Source of the DNA: Balneolales bacterium
GTDB taxonomy: Bacteria > Bacteroidota > Rhodothermia > Balneolales > Balneolaceae
Assembly: GCA_030830725.1 (NCBI GenBank)
Contig: JAURMN010000155.1
Coordinates: forward strand, 1-5,963
Direction of reading: 5' to 3'
Length of the DNA: 5,963 bases
Under the pieces are notes generated by a model. It saw only the letters and a program-made list of their open reading frames with translations. It had not been told where the DNA came from and did not search any database. Shown here one piece after another: positions 1-5,963 of this stretch. The position numbers were made by a program, and so were the translations under genes. Position 1 is the first letter of the stretch, and the number at the start of each line of letters is the position of its first letter.

Positions 1-1911
1 AAAGCGGTGGTGACAGAGGTGATGGAATCCGAGGGAGAGATCATTCTTTTTATTGATGAGATTCACACACTTGTCGGCGCGGGTGCGGCAGAAGGATCAA
101 TGGATGCGGCCAATATTCTCAAACCATCTTTGGCTCGGGGTGAACTCCATGCCATCGGGGCGACGACGCTGACCGAATATCGTAAATACATCGAAAAGGA
201 TAAGGCTCTTGAGCGTCGTCTTCAGACGGTCTTTGTGGGTGAGCCGTCGGTGGAAGATACGGTGTCAATTTTGCGCGGGATTCAGGAGCGTTATGAGGTG
301 CACCATGGGGTGCGCATTACCGATGCGGCGATTGTGGCAGCGGCTGAGTTGAGCCATCGTTATATCGCGGATCGATTTTTACCCGATAAAGCGATTGATT
401 TGATTGATGAGGCGGCGTCACGTTTGCGCCTGCAAATCGATTCTCTGCCGGAAGAGATGGATACGATTGAGCGGGGAATTCGCCAGCTGGAAATTGAGCG
501 CGAGGCGTTGAAACGCGAAAAAGATGAGACGAAAATTGCTTCCATTGAGAAAGAATTAGCCGAAATGGAAGAGCAATACGCGGCGATGAAAGCGCAATGG
601 GATGCCGAGCGAGGACTCATTCAGAAGACTCGGGAGCTCAAGCAGGCGCTGGAGACCGCCCGGAATGAAGCGGATAAGGCCGAGCGCGAGGGGAACTACG
701 AAAAAGTGGCCGAATTGCGCTATGGAACGTTGGTGGAACTCGAAAAAGAGATGGCGGAGACCAAGCAAAAACTCGAGGAGAACGAGGAGGGCGGGTCGTT
801 ACTCAAAGAGCAGGTCGATGCGGAGGATATTGCCGATATCGTTTCTCGTTGGACTGGGATTCCGGTGAAGAAAATGTTGGCCGGGGAGCGTCAAAAGCTT
901 CTGATGCTTGAAGAGGAATTGCATAAGCGCGTAATCGGTCAGGATCAGGCCATCGAGGCGGTATCGGATGCGGTGCGACGGGCTCGCGCAGGCTTGCAAG
1001 ACGAAAACCGTCCGATTGGATCGTTCCTCTTTTTGGGCTCGACAGGGGTAGGAAAAACCGAATTGGCCCGATCACTTGCCGAATTTTTGTTCAATGATGA
1101 GCATGCCATGATCCGCATTGACATGAGCGAATACATGGAAAAACATGCCGTGAGTCGTCTGATTGGAGCTCCTCCGGGGTATGTGGGGTATGAAGAGGGT
1201 GGTCAGCTTACGGAAGCGGTGCGTCGCAAGCCGTACAGTGTTGTGCTTTTGGACGAGATCGAAAAAGCGCACCCCGATACGTTTAATATTCTTTTGCAGG
1301 TGCTCGATGAGGGTCGATTGACGGATAATAAAGGTGTGACGGTCGATTTTACGAATACGATTATCATTATGACCAGCAACATTGGGTCGCAGCTGATTTC
1401 GGAGCGTATTGAGGCGAAAGCAGGGGCGAAGGTAAATGGGAAGGCTTCGGGTGCGGGAGCTGGTGCGGCGGATGCTGAACTCTCGGCAGACGAATATCTC
1501 TCCTTACAAAATGAGTTGATGGCGTTATTGAAAAAGACCATCCGTCCGGAGTTTCTGAACCGGATCGATGACGTGGTGATTTTCCATCCGTTGGGGCGTC
1601 AGCATATTCGACGCATTGTCGATATTCAGCTCATCCATGTGCTAGAGATGTTGAATCGTCAAAAAGTACGCCTCACTGTGACTGAACCAGTAAAAGATTG
1701 GCTAGCTGAACGGGGATATGATCCGGTGTATGGAGCACGACCTTTGAAGCGAATCCTCCAGACGCAGTTGGTGAACCCGCTGTCTAAGTTTTTACTCCGG
1801 CGCGAAGATGCACTGGAATCGATTCAACTAGAAGCTACAGTCGGTAAAAATGGATCAGGAGTGGAATTTACCGAAGTGTATGATGATGTAGAGGCCTGGG
1901 CTGAGGAGTAG
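1..1911 (+). CDS. clpB: ATP-dependent protein disaggregase ClpB (Hsp100), 5'-partial
   Basis: ClpB is a cytoplasmic hexameric AAA+ machine that works with DnaK/DnaJ/GrpE to pull apart aggregated proteins. The reading frame is open from base 1, so the start lies outside the window. About 260 N-terminal residues are missing (N-domain and first Walker A) compared with the usual ~860. Counting from base 1, visible parts are the first Walker B (LFIDE, about residues 16-20), the GATT sensor and ERR arginine-finger region, and a charged coiled-coil middle domain (about 145-270). The second ATPase domain has Walker A GSTGVGKT (346-353), Walker B LLDE (D418/E419), sensor 1 TSN (N460) and sensor 2 GARPLKR (R580). 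The full-length middle domain separates it from ClpA and ClpC. An Ala/Gly-rich insert lies at residues 472-497. The second Walker A has Ser where Pro is usual. The family call is very secure. Confidence 0.97.
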   Translation, partial: KAVVTEVMESEGEIILFIDEIHTLVGAGAAEGSMDAANILKPSLARGELHAIGATTLTEYRKYIEKDKALERRLQTVFVGEPSVEDTVSILRGIQERYEVHHGVRITDAAIVAAAELSHRYIADRFLPDKAIDLIDEAASRLRLQIDSLPEEMDTIERGIRQLEIEREALKREKDETKIASIEKELAEMEEQYAAMKAQWDAERGLIQKTRELKQALETARNEADKAEREGNYEKVAELRYGTLVELEKEMAETKQKLEENEEGGSLLKEQVDAEDIADIVSRWTGIPVKKMLAGERQKLLMLEEELHKRVIGQDQAIEAVSDAVRRARAGLQDENRPIGSFLFLGSTGVGKTELARSLAEFLFNDEHAMIRIDMSEYMEKHAVSRLIGAPPGYVGYEEGGQLTEAVRRKPYSVVLLDEIEKAHPDTFNILLQVLDEGRLTDNKGVTVDFTNTIIIMTSNIGSQLISERIEAKAGAKVNGKASGAGAGAADAELSADEYLSLQNELMALLKKTIRPEFLNRIDDVVIFHPLGRQHIRRIVDIQLIHVLEMLNRQKVRLTVTEPVKDWLAERGYDPVYGARPLKRILQTQLVNPLSKFLLRREDALESIQLEATVGKNGSGVEFTEVYDDVEAWAEE

Positions 1912-1926
1912 GGTTGGTTTATTTAG

Positions 1927-2020
1927 TGATCGAGTGCTTGAGTCTGGTTGATCGGGTGCGAAATGAGATTGATCTTTAATTCAAGATGATTAATTTGTTG
2001 ACGGCATTCTGATCTATGCT
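1927..2020 (+). promoter_or_regulatory. Putative regulatory region of the sugar transporter, with TGATC-type repeats
   Basis: The 148-bp gap between clpB and the transporter has no gene. It holds two near-identical 11-mers, TGATCGAGTGC (1927-1937) and TGATCGGGTGC (1949-1959). Shorter relatives are TGATC at 1970, TGATT at 1987 and TGATCTATGC at 2010-2019. The first three start 22 and 21 bp apart, about two helical turns, as expected for operator sites on one face of DNA. A -35-like TTGACG sits at 1998-2003. The best -10-like match, TATGCT at 2015-2020, is only 11 bp downstream, so a standard sigma-70 promoter is not clear. A weak dyad, ATCTT/AAGAT (about 1972-1987), lacks a T-tract and is not a convincing clpB terminator. 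The regulatory role is inferred from position and repetition only. Confidence 0.3.
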
Positions 2021-2059
2021 CAAACCACGCACTAACCTCCACACTAATTTCCTGCCTGT

Positions 2060-3463
2060 ATGTCAAAAAATGCACTTTTGACTCTCATCACCATTGTTGC
2101 AGCTCTCGGTGGTTTACTCTTTGGATACGATACCGGAGTCATTAACGGCACTCAGTTTTATTTTAGTAAGTTTTTTGATCTCGACCCGGCCATGAAAGGT
2201 TGGGTGGTCGGGAGTGCCCTGTTGGGCTGTTTGGTGGGTGCCGTCGCTGCTGGTTCTCTGGCCAATACCCTCGGACGGAAATTCACTTTGATTTTAGCCG
2301 CTTTTCTCTTCACCGTGTCCGCAGCGGGTTCAGGAATGCCCTCATTTTTACCTCAAGAGGTCTGGTTATTAGTGGTATTTCGGATAATTGGGGGCGTCGG
2401 AATTGGGTTAGCCTCCATGGCAGCACCAACGTATATCGCTGAGATCGCGCCTGCAAGTAGACGTGGAGTTTTGGTAACCTTTTATCAATTAGCCATTGTG
2501 ACCGGCTTTTTTGTGGTGTTTTTGGCCACCTATTTTATTGGCGCCGGGTTTACCGAGGCGGAAAATGTATCCGTTGGATGGCGCTGGATGTTCTGGTCTG
2601 AATTGATTCCTTGTTTATTGTTCTTGGTCTTCACGTTTTTTATTCCTCGAAGCCCTCGTTGGCTGGTCTTAAAAGGTCGTGAAGATGAGGCTCGACGCGT
2701 ACTTGAAATGCTTCATGAGCCTGATGCGGCGGCCAAGGAACTTGAGTCGATCAAAAACTCAATCCGAATGGAAGTGAACCGTGAGGAACAATCGGTTTCG
2801 ATTTGGCAAAAAGCAGCTCTGCCACTTGTGATAATCGGGACAGTTCTTTCAATATTGCAGCAGTTTACCGGTATCAATGCCGTGCTCTATTACGGTGGAG
2901 ATATTTTTGAAAAAGCACTCGGATATGGTCAGGAGGATGTACTCAAGCAGCAAATCCTGCTTGGCGCTGTGAATTTCTTATTCACCTTTGTGGCGATGTT
3001 TACGGTAGATCGTTTTGGCCGTAAACCGCTTATTTACTTGGGATCCGTTGGAATGGTTTCCGGTTTTATCCTGTTGGGAGGATCGCTCTATTTGGATCAG
3101 GTCGGATTGATTTCGCTTATCGGAGTGCTGATGTTTATCGGATCCTTTGCGCTGAGTATGGGCCCAGTGGTTTGGGTACTTCTCTCGGAAATGTTCCCAA
3201 ATAGTATCCGAAGTGCAGCGATGTCAGTGGCTGTGGCGGCACAATGGGCGGCCAATTATGTGGTTTCCCAAAGTTTCCCGGTTATTGCCGAAAGTCAGGC
3301 CAACTTGGAAGGCATCTGGAATCGCTCGTTACCCTATTTCCTCTTTTCTGTCTTCATCATCACCATCATCTGGTTCACACACCGCTATTTGGTCGAAACC
3401 AAAGGTAAATCACTCGAGGAGTTGGAATCCGTGTGGGCGAAGAAATACGGAGAGATCAAATAG
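2060..3463 (+). CDS. Sugar porter family MFS transporter, XylE-like sugar:H+ symporter
   Basis: This is a complete 467-residue, 12-helix inner-membrane transporter predicted to import a monosaccharide with a proton. Sugar-porter signatures occur in order: GYDTGVING (22-30), LGRK (71-74), PRSPRWL (196-202), QQFTGIN (267-273), VDRFGRKP (316-323), the GPVVWVLLSEMFP segment (368-380), AAQWAANY (393-400) and VETKGKSLEE (445-454). The residues that bind xylose in E. coli XylE all have apparent equivalents here: Q143, Q267, Q268, N273, W372, Q395 and W396. D24 matches the proton-coupling Asp of XylE. D-xylose or D-glucose is therefore likely, though specificity cannot be fixed by reading alone. The usual PESPRWL motif has Arg instead of Glu (R197). 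The ATG start gives a normal N-terminus before helix 1 but has no Shine-Dalgarno sequence. No sugar-catabolic gene is adjacent in the window. Confidence 0.93.
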   Translation: MSKNALLTLITIVAALGGLLFGYDTGVINGTQFYFSKFFDLDPAMKGWVVGSALLGCLVGAVAAGSLANTLGRKFTLILAAFLFTVSAAGSGMPSFLPQEVWLLVVFRIIGGVGIGLASMAAPTYIAEIAPASRRGVLVTFYQLAIVTGFFVVFLATYFIGAGFTEAENVSVGWRWMFWSELIPCLLFLVFTFFIPRSPRWLVLKGREDEARRVLEMLHEPDAAAKELESIKNSIRMEVNREEQSVSIWQKAALPLVIIGTVLSILQQFTGINAVLYYGGDIFEKALGYGQEDVLKQQILLGAVNFLFTFVAMFTVDRFGRKPLIYLGSVGMVSGFILLGGSLYLDQVGLISLIGVLMFIGSFALSMGPVVWVLLSEMFPNSIRSAAMSVAVAAQWAANYVVSQSFPVIAESQANLEGIWNRSLPYFLFSVFIITIIWFTHRYLVETKGKSLEELESVWAKKYGEIK

Positions 3464-3465
3464 GC

Positions 3466-4026
3466 TCAGGGCTGATAATCGAGTGCGAGCAGGATTTCGT
3501 TCTTTCGATTAAAGAATTGATAGGGCGAGTTGTAAACCAGTAACATCGGCTCGCCGACGGGCTTAAATCCATGCTTTTTGGCTAATTCGACAAGCTCGTT
3601 CGAATATTTCTGCCGGCTGCTTCCCGAGGCATATCCTCCGAATTCAACTGCCAAAAAATAACCGGGTTCCGATTCAAATACGCGCACGGAAGAGGTAGTG
3701 GATTCCGGTGTATTCCCCTTATGGAATGAAGCGGGCAGCACAAATTCCATCACGTTGTTACCCTCTTCATCACCCATGTAGACCGGGGTGGTCATGCTGA
3801 TTTTTTTACTGTCGGCATTATTGCCAGAGATATACCGAAACAATACACCAAAATTATTATCGGATTGAATCTTCATCACCGGCGGGTAATAGCGAAGCTC
3901 TGCGCCGTCGATGGACTCGATGACCTCAAAAGGCTGGGTTTCGTATTTCTGGGCCATGGCGTGTTGAGAGAAAAGTGTTAAAAAAAGTGCGCAAAGAACT
4001 GTGCTGAAAACGTAATAAGCTCTCAT
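3466..4026 (-). CDS. SOUL family heme-binding-like protein, exported
   Basis: This 186-residue protein belongs to the SOUL/HEBP family, whose animal members bind heme or porphyrin. Bacterial members are mostly uncharacterised. The chosen ATG gives a good Sec signal peptide with a hydrophobic stretch at about 5-20 and an AMA|Q cleavage site after residue 25, so the mature protein should be periplasmic or outer-surface. Family landmarks are YETQPFEVIE (28-37), the ELRYYPP segment, KKISMTTPVYM (74-84), MEFVLP (93-98), and the C-terminal GEPMLLVYNSP and NRKNEILLAL. Length fits a complete single domain. The frame can be extended upstream to a TTG at 4101 preceded by AAGG. That would bury the signal peptide behind 25 extra residues, so I prefer 4026. 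The metallophosphoesterase gene ends 80 bp upstream on the same strand, so co-transcription is possible. Heme binding itself cannot be inferred. Confidence 0.88.
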   Translation of the reverse strand: MRAYYVFSTVLCALFLTLFSQHAMAQKYETQPFEVIESIDGAELRYYPPVMKIQSDNNFGVLFRYISGNNADSKKISMTTPVYMGDEEGNNVMEFVLPASFHKGNTPESTTSSVRVFESEPGYFLAVEFGGYASGSSRQKYSNELVELAKKHGFKPVGEPMLLVYNSPYQFFNRKNEILLALDYQP

Positions 4027-4042
4027 TTGAGTATAATTCTCG

Positions 4043-4048
4043 ATTATA
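4043..4048 (-). promoter_or_regulatory. Possible -10 element for the SOUL-family gene
   Basis: On the minus strand a perfect TATAAT lies 17 bp upstream of the SOUL ATG, in an AT-rich part of the 80-bp gap behind the metallophosphoesterase gene. At a 17-18 bp spacing only a poor -35 (CGATGG or TCGATG) is present. The start site would leave a leader of about 10 nt, in keeping with the lack of a Shine-Dalgarno sequence. It could let the gene be transcribed on its own, but chance AT-richness is a real alternative. Confidence 0.22.
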
Positions 4049-4106
4049 TTATGAAGTAATTTAAACCATCGAGCACTCTTTGTGCTTCCTGATACCCTCA
4101 AAAACC

Positions 4107-5162
4107 TTAATTCTGCTCTGAACGTTCGGTAAATGAGATTTCGAAAGAATAGGCTAGTCTTTCATGCGGTTCGGATTCCCCAACAGTATAGGTGTCGACA
4201 AGCACTTGACCTTCATGAGTGATCGTCATCAGGCGAAACATGGGGGTGTGATTGGTTTCGTCAGGAATTTTGGTTCGCTCTACCCCTGGAATGTGCAGAT
4301 AGTGAGTGCTTCCGATCTGTTTGCTGTGATTCACACGTTCCATGTCCATGTGTAAATCTCCTGAAATCATGGCGGTAAGATTGGGTTGAGAGACCACTTC
4401 CTCTACAAAAAGAGGATTATGAACTCCCTTTTCTGGGTTTTCTGGATAGGCACCTGCTTGGGCTCCGTGAACAATTAAAAATACCGGTTTTGGCGCCATC
4501 GCCTGGAGTTGATCTCGAATCCAAAGCACTCCCTCATCTTCAAATTCGCGACTGTAGCCCGGAGAGGCGAAAATAAATGCGATAGAATCCCCTTCCATCA
4601 CATATCGAGAGCTGGTTACCACCGGATTCCATTTTTGAGCATAATCCAAATACTTCTCCACGGATTCATTATGCTCTTCGTTGCCCATGATTGGATAAAA
4701 CGGGACGGTGAATTTTTGAAGCTCGACCGTGGAGGCTTCGTATTGAATATCGGTTCCTTCGTGGGCGATGTCTCCTACTCCGATCACAAAATCGATGGGC
4801 TCGGCTTGATGAAGGGTATTCATCTGTTCAATGGCACCCCGCATGTTTGGGAATTCGGCTAATGGTTTGGGTTCGGCATCGCCCAGAATGGCAATGCGCA
4901 AAAAGACTTCTCCGTCCTGATGCTGCCCTGTCGTCAGAGGTATGTTGAAGGGAGGATTTTGACTAAGCTGCTCTAAATTGACCTTTTTGATGTAATACTC
5001 GCAGCCGTTCAGTAGCAATGTTGCAGGAAGACCGACAAAGAAAAGGGTCTTGAATAGAGTGCTTCTTGAAGCAGTTGAGGTATGCGAGGCAATTGAGGTT
5101 TGTAAAGCTTTCGAATGGGTCTTTTCAATACGTGTGGTCAGCAGGCGATGTGACTGGAACAT
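4107..5162 (-). CDS. Calcineurin-like metallophosphoesterase, predicted lipoprotein
   Basis: This 351-residue protein has the calcineurin-like phosphoesterase fold. The motifs in order are GDAE (94-97), GVGDIAHEG (128-136), GNEEHN (160-165), VHGAQAG (231-237) and GDLH (268-271). Typical members show DxH, GDxx, GNHE, an H and GHxH, so three usual His positions are acidic here (E97, E162, D269). The enzyme may be divergent or use unusual metals. The N-terminus is odd: about 34 Ser/Thr-rich residues precede a hydrophobic segment (about 36-51) ending in the lipobox-like LNGC (C54), suggesting a lipid-anchored envelope protein. The next Met is residue 107, so the ATG at 5162 is the only reasonable start even though it lacks a Shine-Dalgarno sequence. 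Its substrate is unknown. The SOUL gene follows on the same strand. Confidence 0.85.
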   Translation of the reverse strand: MFQSHRLLTTRIEKTHSKALQTSIASHTSTASRSTLFKTLFFVGLPATLLLNGCEYYIKKVNLEQLSQNPPFNIPLTTGQHQDGEVFLRIAILGDAEPKPLAEFPNMRGAIEQMNTLHQAEPIDFVIGVGDIAHEGTDIQYEASTVELQKFTVPFYPIMGNEEHNESVEKYLDYAQKWNPVVTSSRYVMEGDSIAFIFASPGYSREFEDEGVLWIRDQLQAMAPKPVFLIVHGAQAGAYPENPEKGVHNPLFVEEVVSQPNLTAMISGDLHMDMERVNHSKQIGSTHYLHIPGVERTKIPDETNHTPMFRLMTITHEGQVLVDTYTVGESEPHERLAYSFEISFTERSEQN

Positions 5163-5309
5163 GGAGAGGAGGTTTTATGCCTGTATTTAGGTGCTTTCAA
5201 ACATGATTTGAGAGACGATAATAGATCGCCGTACAACGTATCATAATACAGACTATGAGCCCGAAAAACTTTTAGGTAACAAAAAGTTAATATTCAATTA
5301 CATGTCAGA
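5163..5309 (-). promoter_or_regulatory. Leader and probable promoter region of the metallophosphoesterase gene
   Basis: This 147-bp AT-rich gap separates the aminopeptidase remnant from the metallophosphoesterase start. On the minus strand it holds two TATTAT -10-like hexamers (about 5225-5230 and 5247-5252), neither with a good -35 at normal spacing. Just before the ATG the leader reads ACCTCCTCTCC, which resembles the 16S rRNA tail (anti-Shine-Dalgarno) rather than a ribosome binding site. A promoter is expected here from gene layout, but its exact position is not resolved. Confidence 0.3.
5267..5288 (-). terminator. Weak terminator-like hairpin downstream of the M29 remnant
   Basis: A perfect 7-bp inverted repeat, AACTTTT/AAAAGTT, encloses an 8-nt loop. 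Read on the minus strand it lies about 20 bp after the aminopeptidase stop codon, and three more T residues follow the second arm. The position suits a transcription terminator, but the stem is nearly all A/T and so would be weak. It could also be chance structure in AT-rich DNA. Confidence 0.25.
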
Positions 5310-5857
5310 TTATCTCATCTGATCGGGGTTCAGGCCTTTCAGCGCCTCGTCGACAAAGAGGCGACCTTTGCGAACGAGTTGCCCGTCGAAATAGACATCG
5401 GCGCCGATGCAGACCAAGTCCCAGTGAATGGAGGATTCGTTTCCGTTGGGGGCATCTTCGTAATCGTTGCCGAGCGTGAGGTGATTGGATCCGGTAATTT
5501 TCTCATCGAAGAGAATGTCATACATCGGGTTTTTTATAATGGGGTTCACGCCGAAGGAGATTTCGCCGAATCGACGGGCGCCGAGGTCGGTGTTCAAGAT
5601 GGCTTCGAGGGCCTCGTTATTGGAGGAATCAAAATCTGTTACGACGCCATCTTTTACCGTAAGGCGGACGAATTCAAAAGGTTTACCCTGGTACACACTC
5701 GGAGCGTAGGTGATGGTGCCGTTGACGGAATCGAGAATTGGGGAGGAGAAAATCTCACCGTCGGGAATGTTCCGTTTTCCGAAACAACGATCGAAGGCCT
5801 ACCAATCAGTGAGAAAATTTCCACCTTCGCGGCCGATAATCGCATGACTTCGTGCAA
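5310..5857 (-). pseudogene. M29 family aminopeptidase, 5'-truncated and frameshifted remnant
   Basis: Intact M29 metallo-aminopeptidases (AmpS/AmpT type, ~370-410 residues) release N-terminal amino acids from peptides using a two-metal site. Only the C-terminal half is present here. The frame ending at the TAA (5310-5312) reads GKRNIPDGEIFSSP, then SVNGTITYAPSVYQGKP, FGEISFGVNP, GSNHLTLGNDYE and SSIHWDLVC. The family's metal-site residues are all there: E in PDGE, E in FGEIS, H and Y in the NHLTLGNDY segment, and H and D in HWD. Upstream, this frame hits a TAG at 5799-5801, while homology continues in another frame as LHEVMR...KVEIFSLIGRPSIVVS. One added base near 5780-5781 joins the two parts with normal spacing. 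The N-terminal domain is absent, because 17 bp further upstream another gene's stop codon is reached. The product is therefore probably non-functional. A shortened product from the GTG at 5694-5696 would lack the first Glu ligand. Confidence 0.82.
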
Positions 5858-5874
5858 AGTTCCAATGGACTTAT

Positions 5875-5963
5875 CTATCTAAATTCATCGGCTGGTAGCC
5901 AACCAGTTCCTTCCGAATATCGCTTCACCACTCGAGCAGGTGTTCCAACAGCAACGCTGTAGT
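5875..5963 (-). CDS. Hexapeptide-repeat (LbH) acyltransferase, C-terminal end only
   Basis: This frame enters from the right edge of the window and ends at a TAG (5875-5877). Its 28 complete codons read YSVAVGTPARVVKRYSEG and then TGWLPADEFR. The VAVGTPARVVKRY pattern is the typical last turn and C-terminal tail of left-handed beta-helix acyltransferases, such as sugar or serine O-acetyltransferases and capsule or LPS acetyltransferases, which use an acyl-CoA donor. The acceptor cannot be told from this tail. It runs directly into the M29 remnant with almost no gap, which suggests that a deletion or insertion junction lies here. The family assignment rests on a short but characteristic segment. 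Confidence 0.7.
   Translation of the reverse strand, partial: YSVAVGTPARVVKRYSEGTGWLPADEFR

Noticed and set aside
1203..1541. A 112-codon minus-strand open frame
   Set aside because: It is antisense to the second ATPase domain of ClpB, whose motifs are unmistakable, and its own translation is low complexity.
1912..1990. Intrinsic terminator after clpB
   Set aside because: Only a 5-bp AT-rich dyad (ATCTT/AAGAT) without a following T-tract was found.
4027..4101. Upstream TTG start for the SOUL-family gene with AAGG before it
   Set aside because: It would add 25 polar residues ahead of a good signal peptide; the ATG at 4026 gives a normal exported protein.
4509..4862. A 117-codon plus-strand open frame
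   Set aside because: It lies fully inside the metallophosphoesterase gene on the opposite strand and shows no protein-like motifs.
5379..5882. A 167-codon plus-strand open frame opposite the aminopeptidase remnant
   Set aside because: The minus strand shows clear M29 motifs over the same bases; the plus-strand translation has no recognisable domain and is a shadow.
1..5963. CRISPR array, transposon, phage defence or toxin-antitoxin system
   Set aside because: No regularly spaced long repeats, transposase motifs, terminal inverted repeats or paired small genes could be seen on either strand.

Overview
The window looks like an ordinary chromosomal stretch from a Gram-negative bacterium of moderate G+C. 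It encodes a ClpB disaggregase, a predicted lipoprotein and a secreted SOUL-family protein. None of the three complete genes has a recognisable Shine-Dalgarno sequence before its start. That, with the style of the proteins, suggests Verrucomicrobiota (Opitutae-like) or a Bacteroidota-like lineage, but this taxonomic guess is weak. I see no CRISPR array, tRNA, rRNA, insertion sequence or phage gene.

Layout. Bases 1-1911 (+) hold the 3' three quarters of clpB, cut by the window edge. A 148-bp gap follows, with several TGATC-type repeats, and then a complete XylE-like sugar:proton symporter gene (2060-3463, +). It meets a minus-strand pair tail to tail with only 2 bp between stop codons. The pair is a metallophosphoesterase lipoprotein gene (4107-5162, -) followed by a SOUL heme-binding-like gene (3466-4026, -). 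Further right on the minus strand lies a broken M29 aminopeptidase gene (about 5310-5857). It keeps only the C-terminal catalytic half and needs one frameshift correction. The last 89 bp encode the C-terminus of a hexapeptide-repeat acyltransferase (5875 to beyond 5963, -).

The genes do not form an obvious pathway: protein quality control, sugar uptake, two envelope proteins of unclear role, a decayed peptidase and an acyltransferase end. The most notable points are the 5'-truncated, frameshifted M29 remnant directly behind the acyltransferase stop; a metallophosphoesterase with acidic residues at three positions that are normally His; an Ala/Gly-rich insert in the second ATPase domain of ClpB; and the repeat cluster upstream of the transporter. 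I found no convincing evidence of a new multi-gene system.
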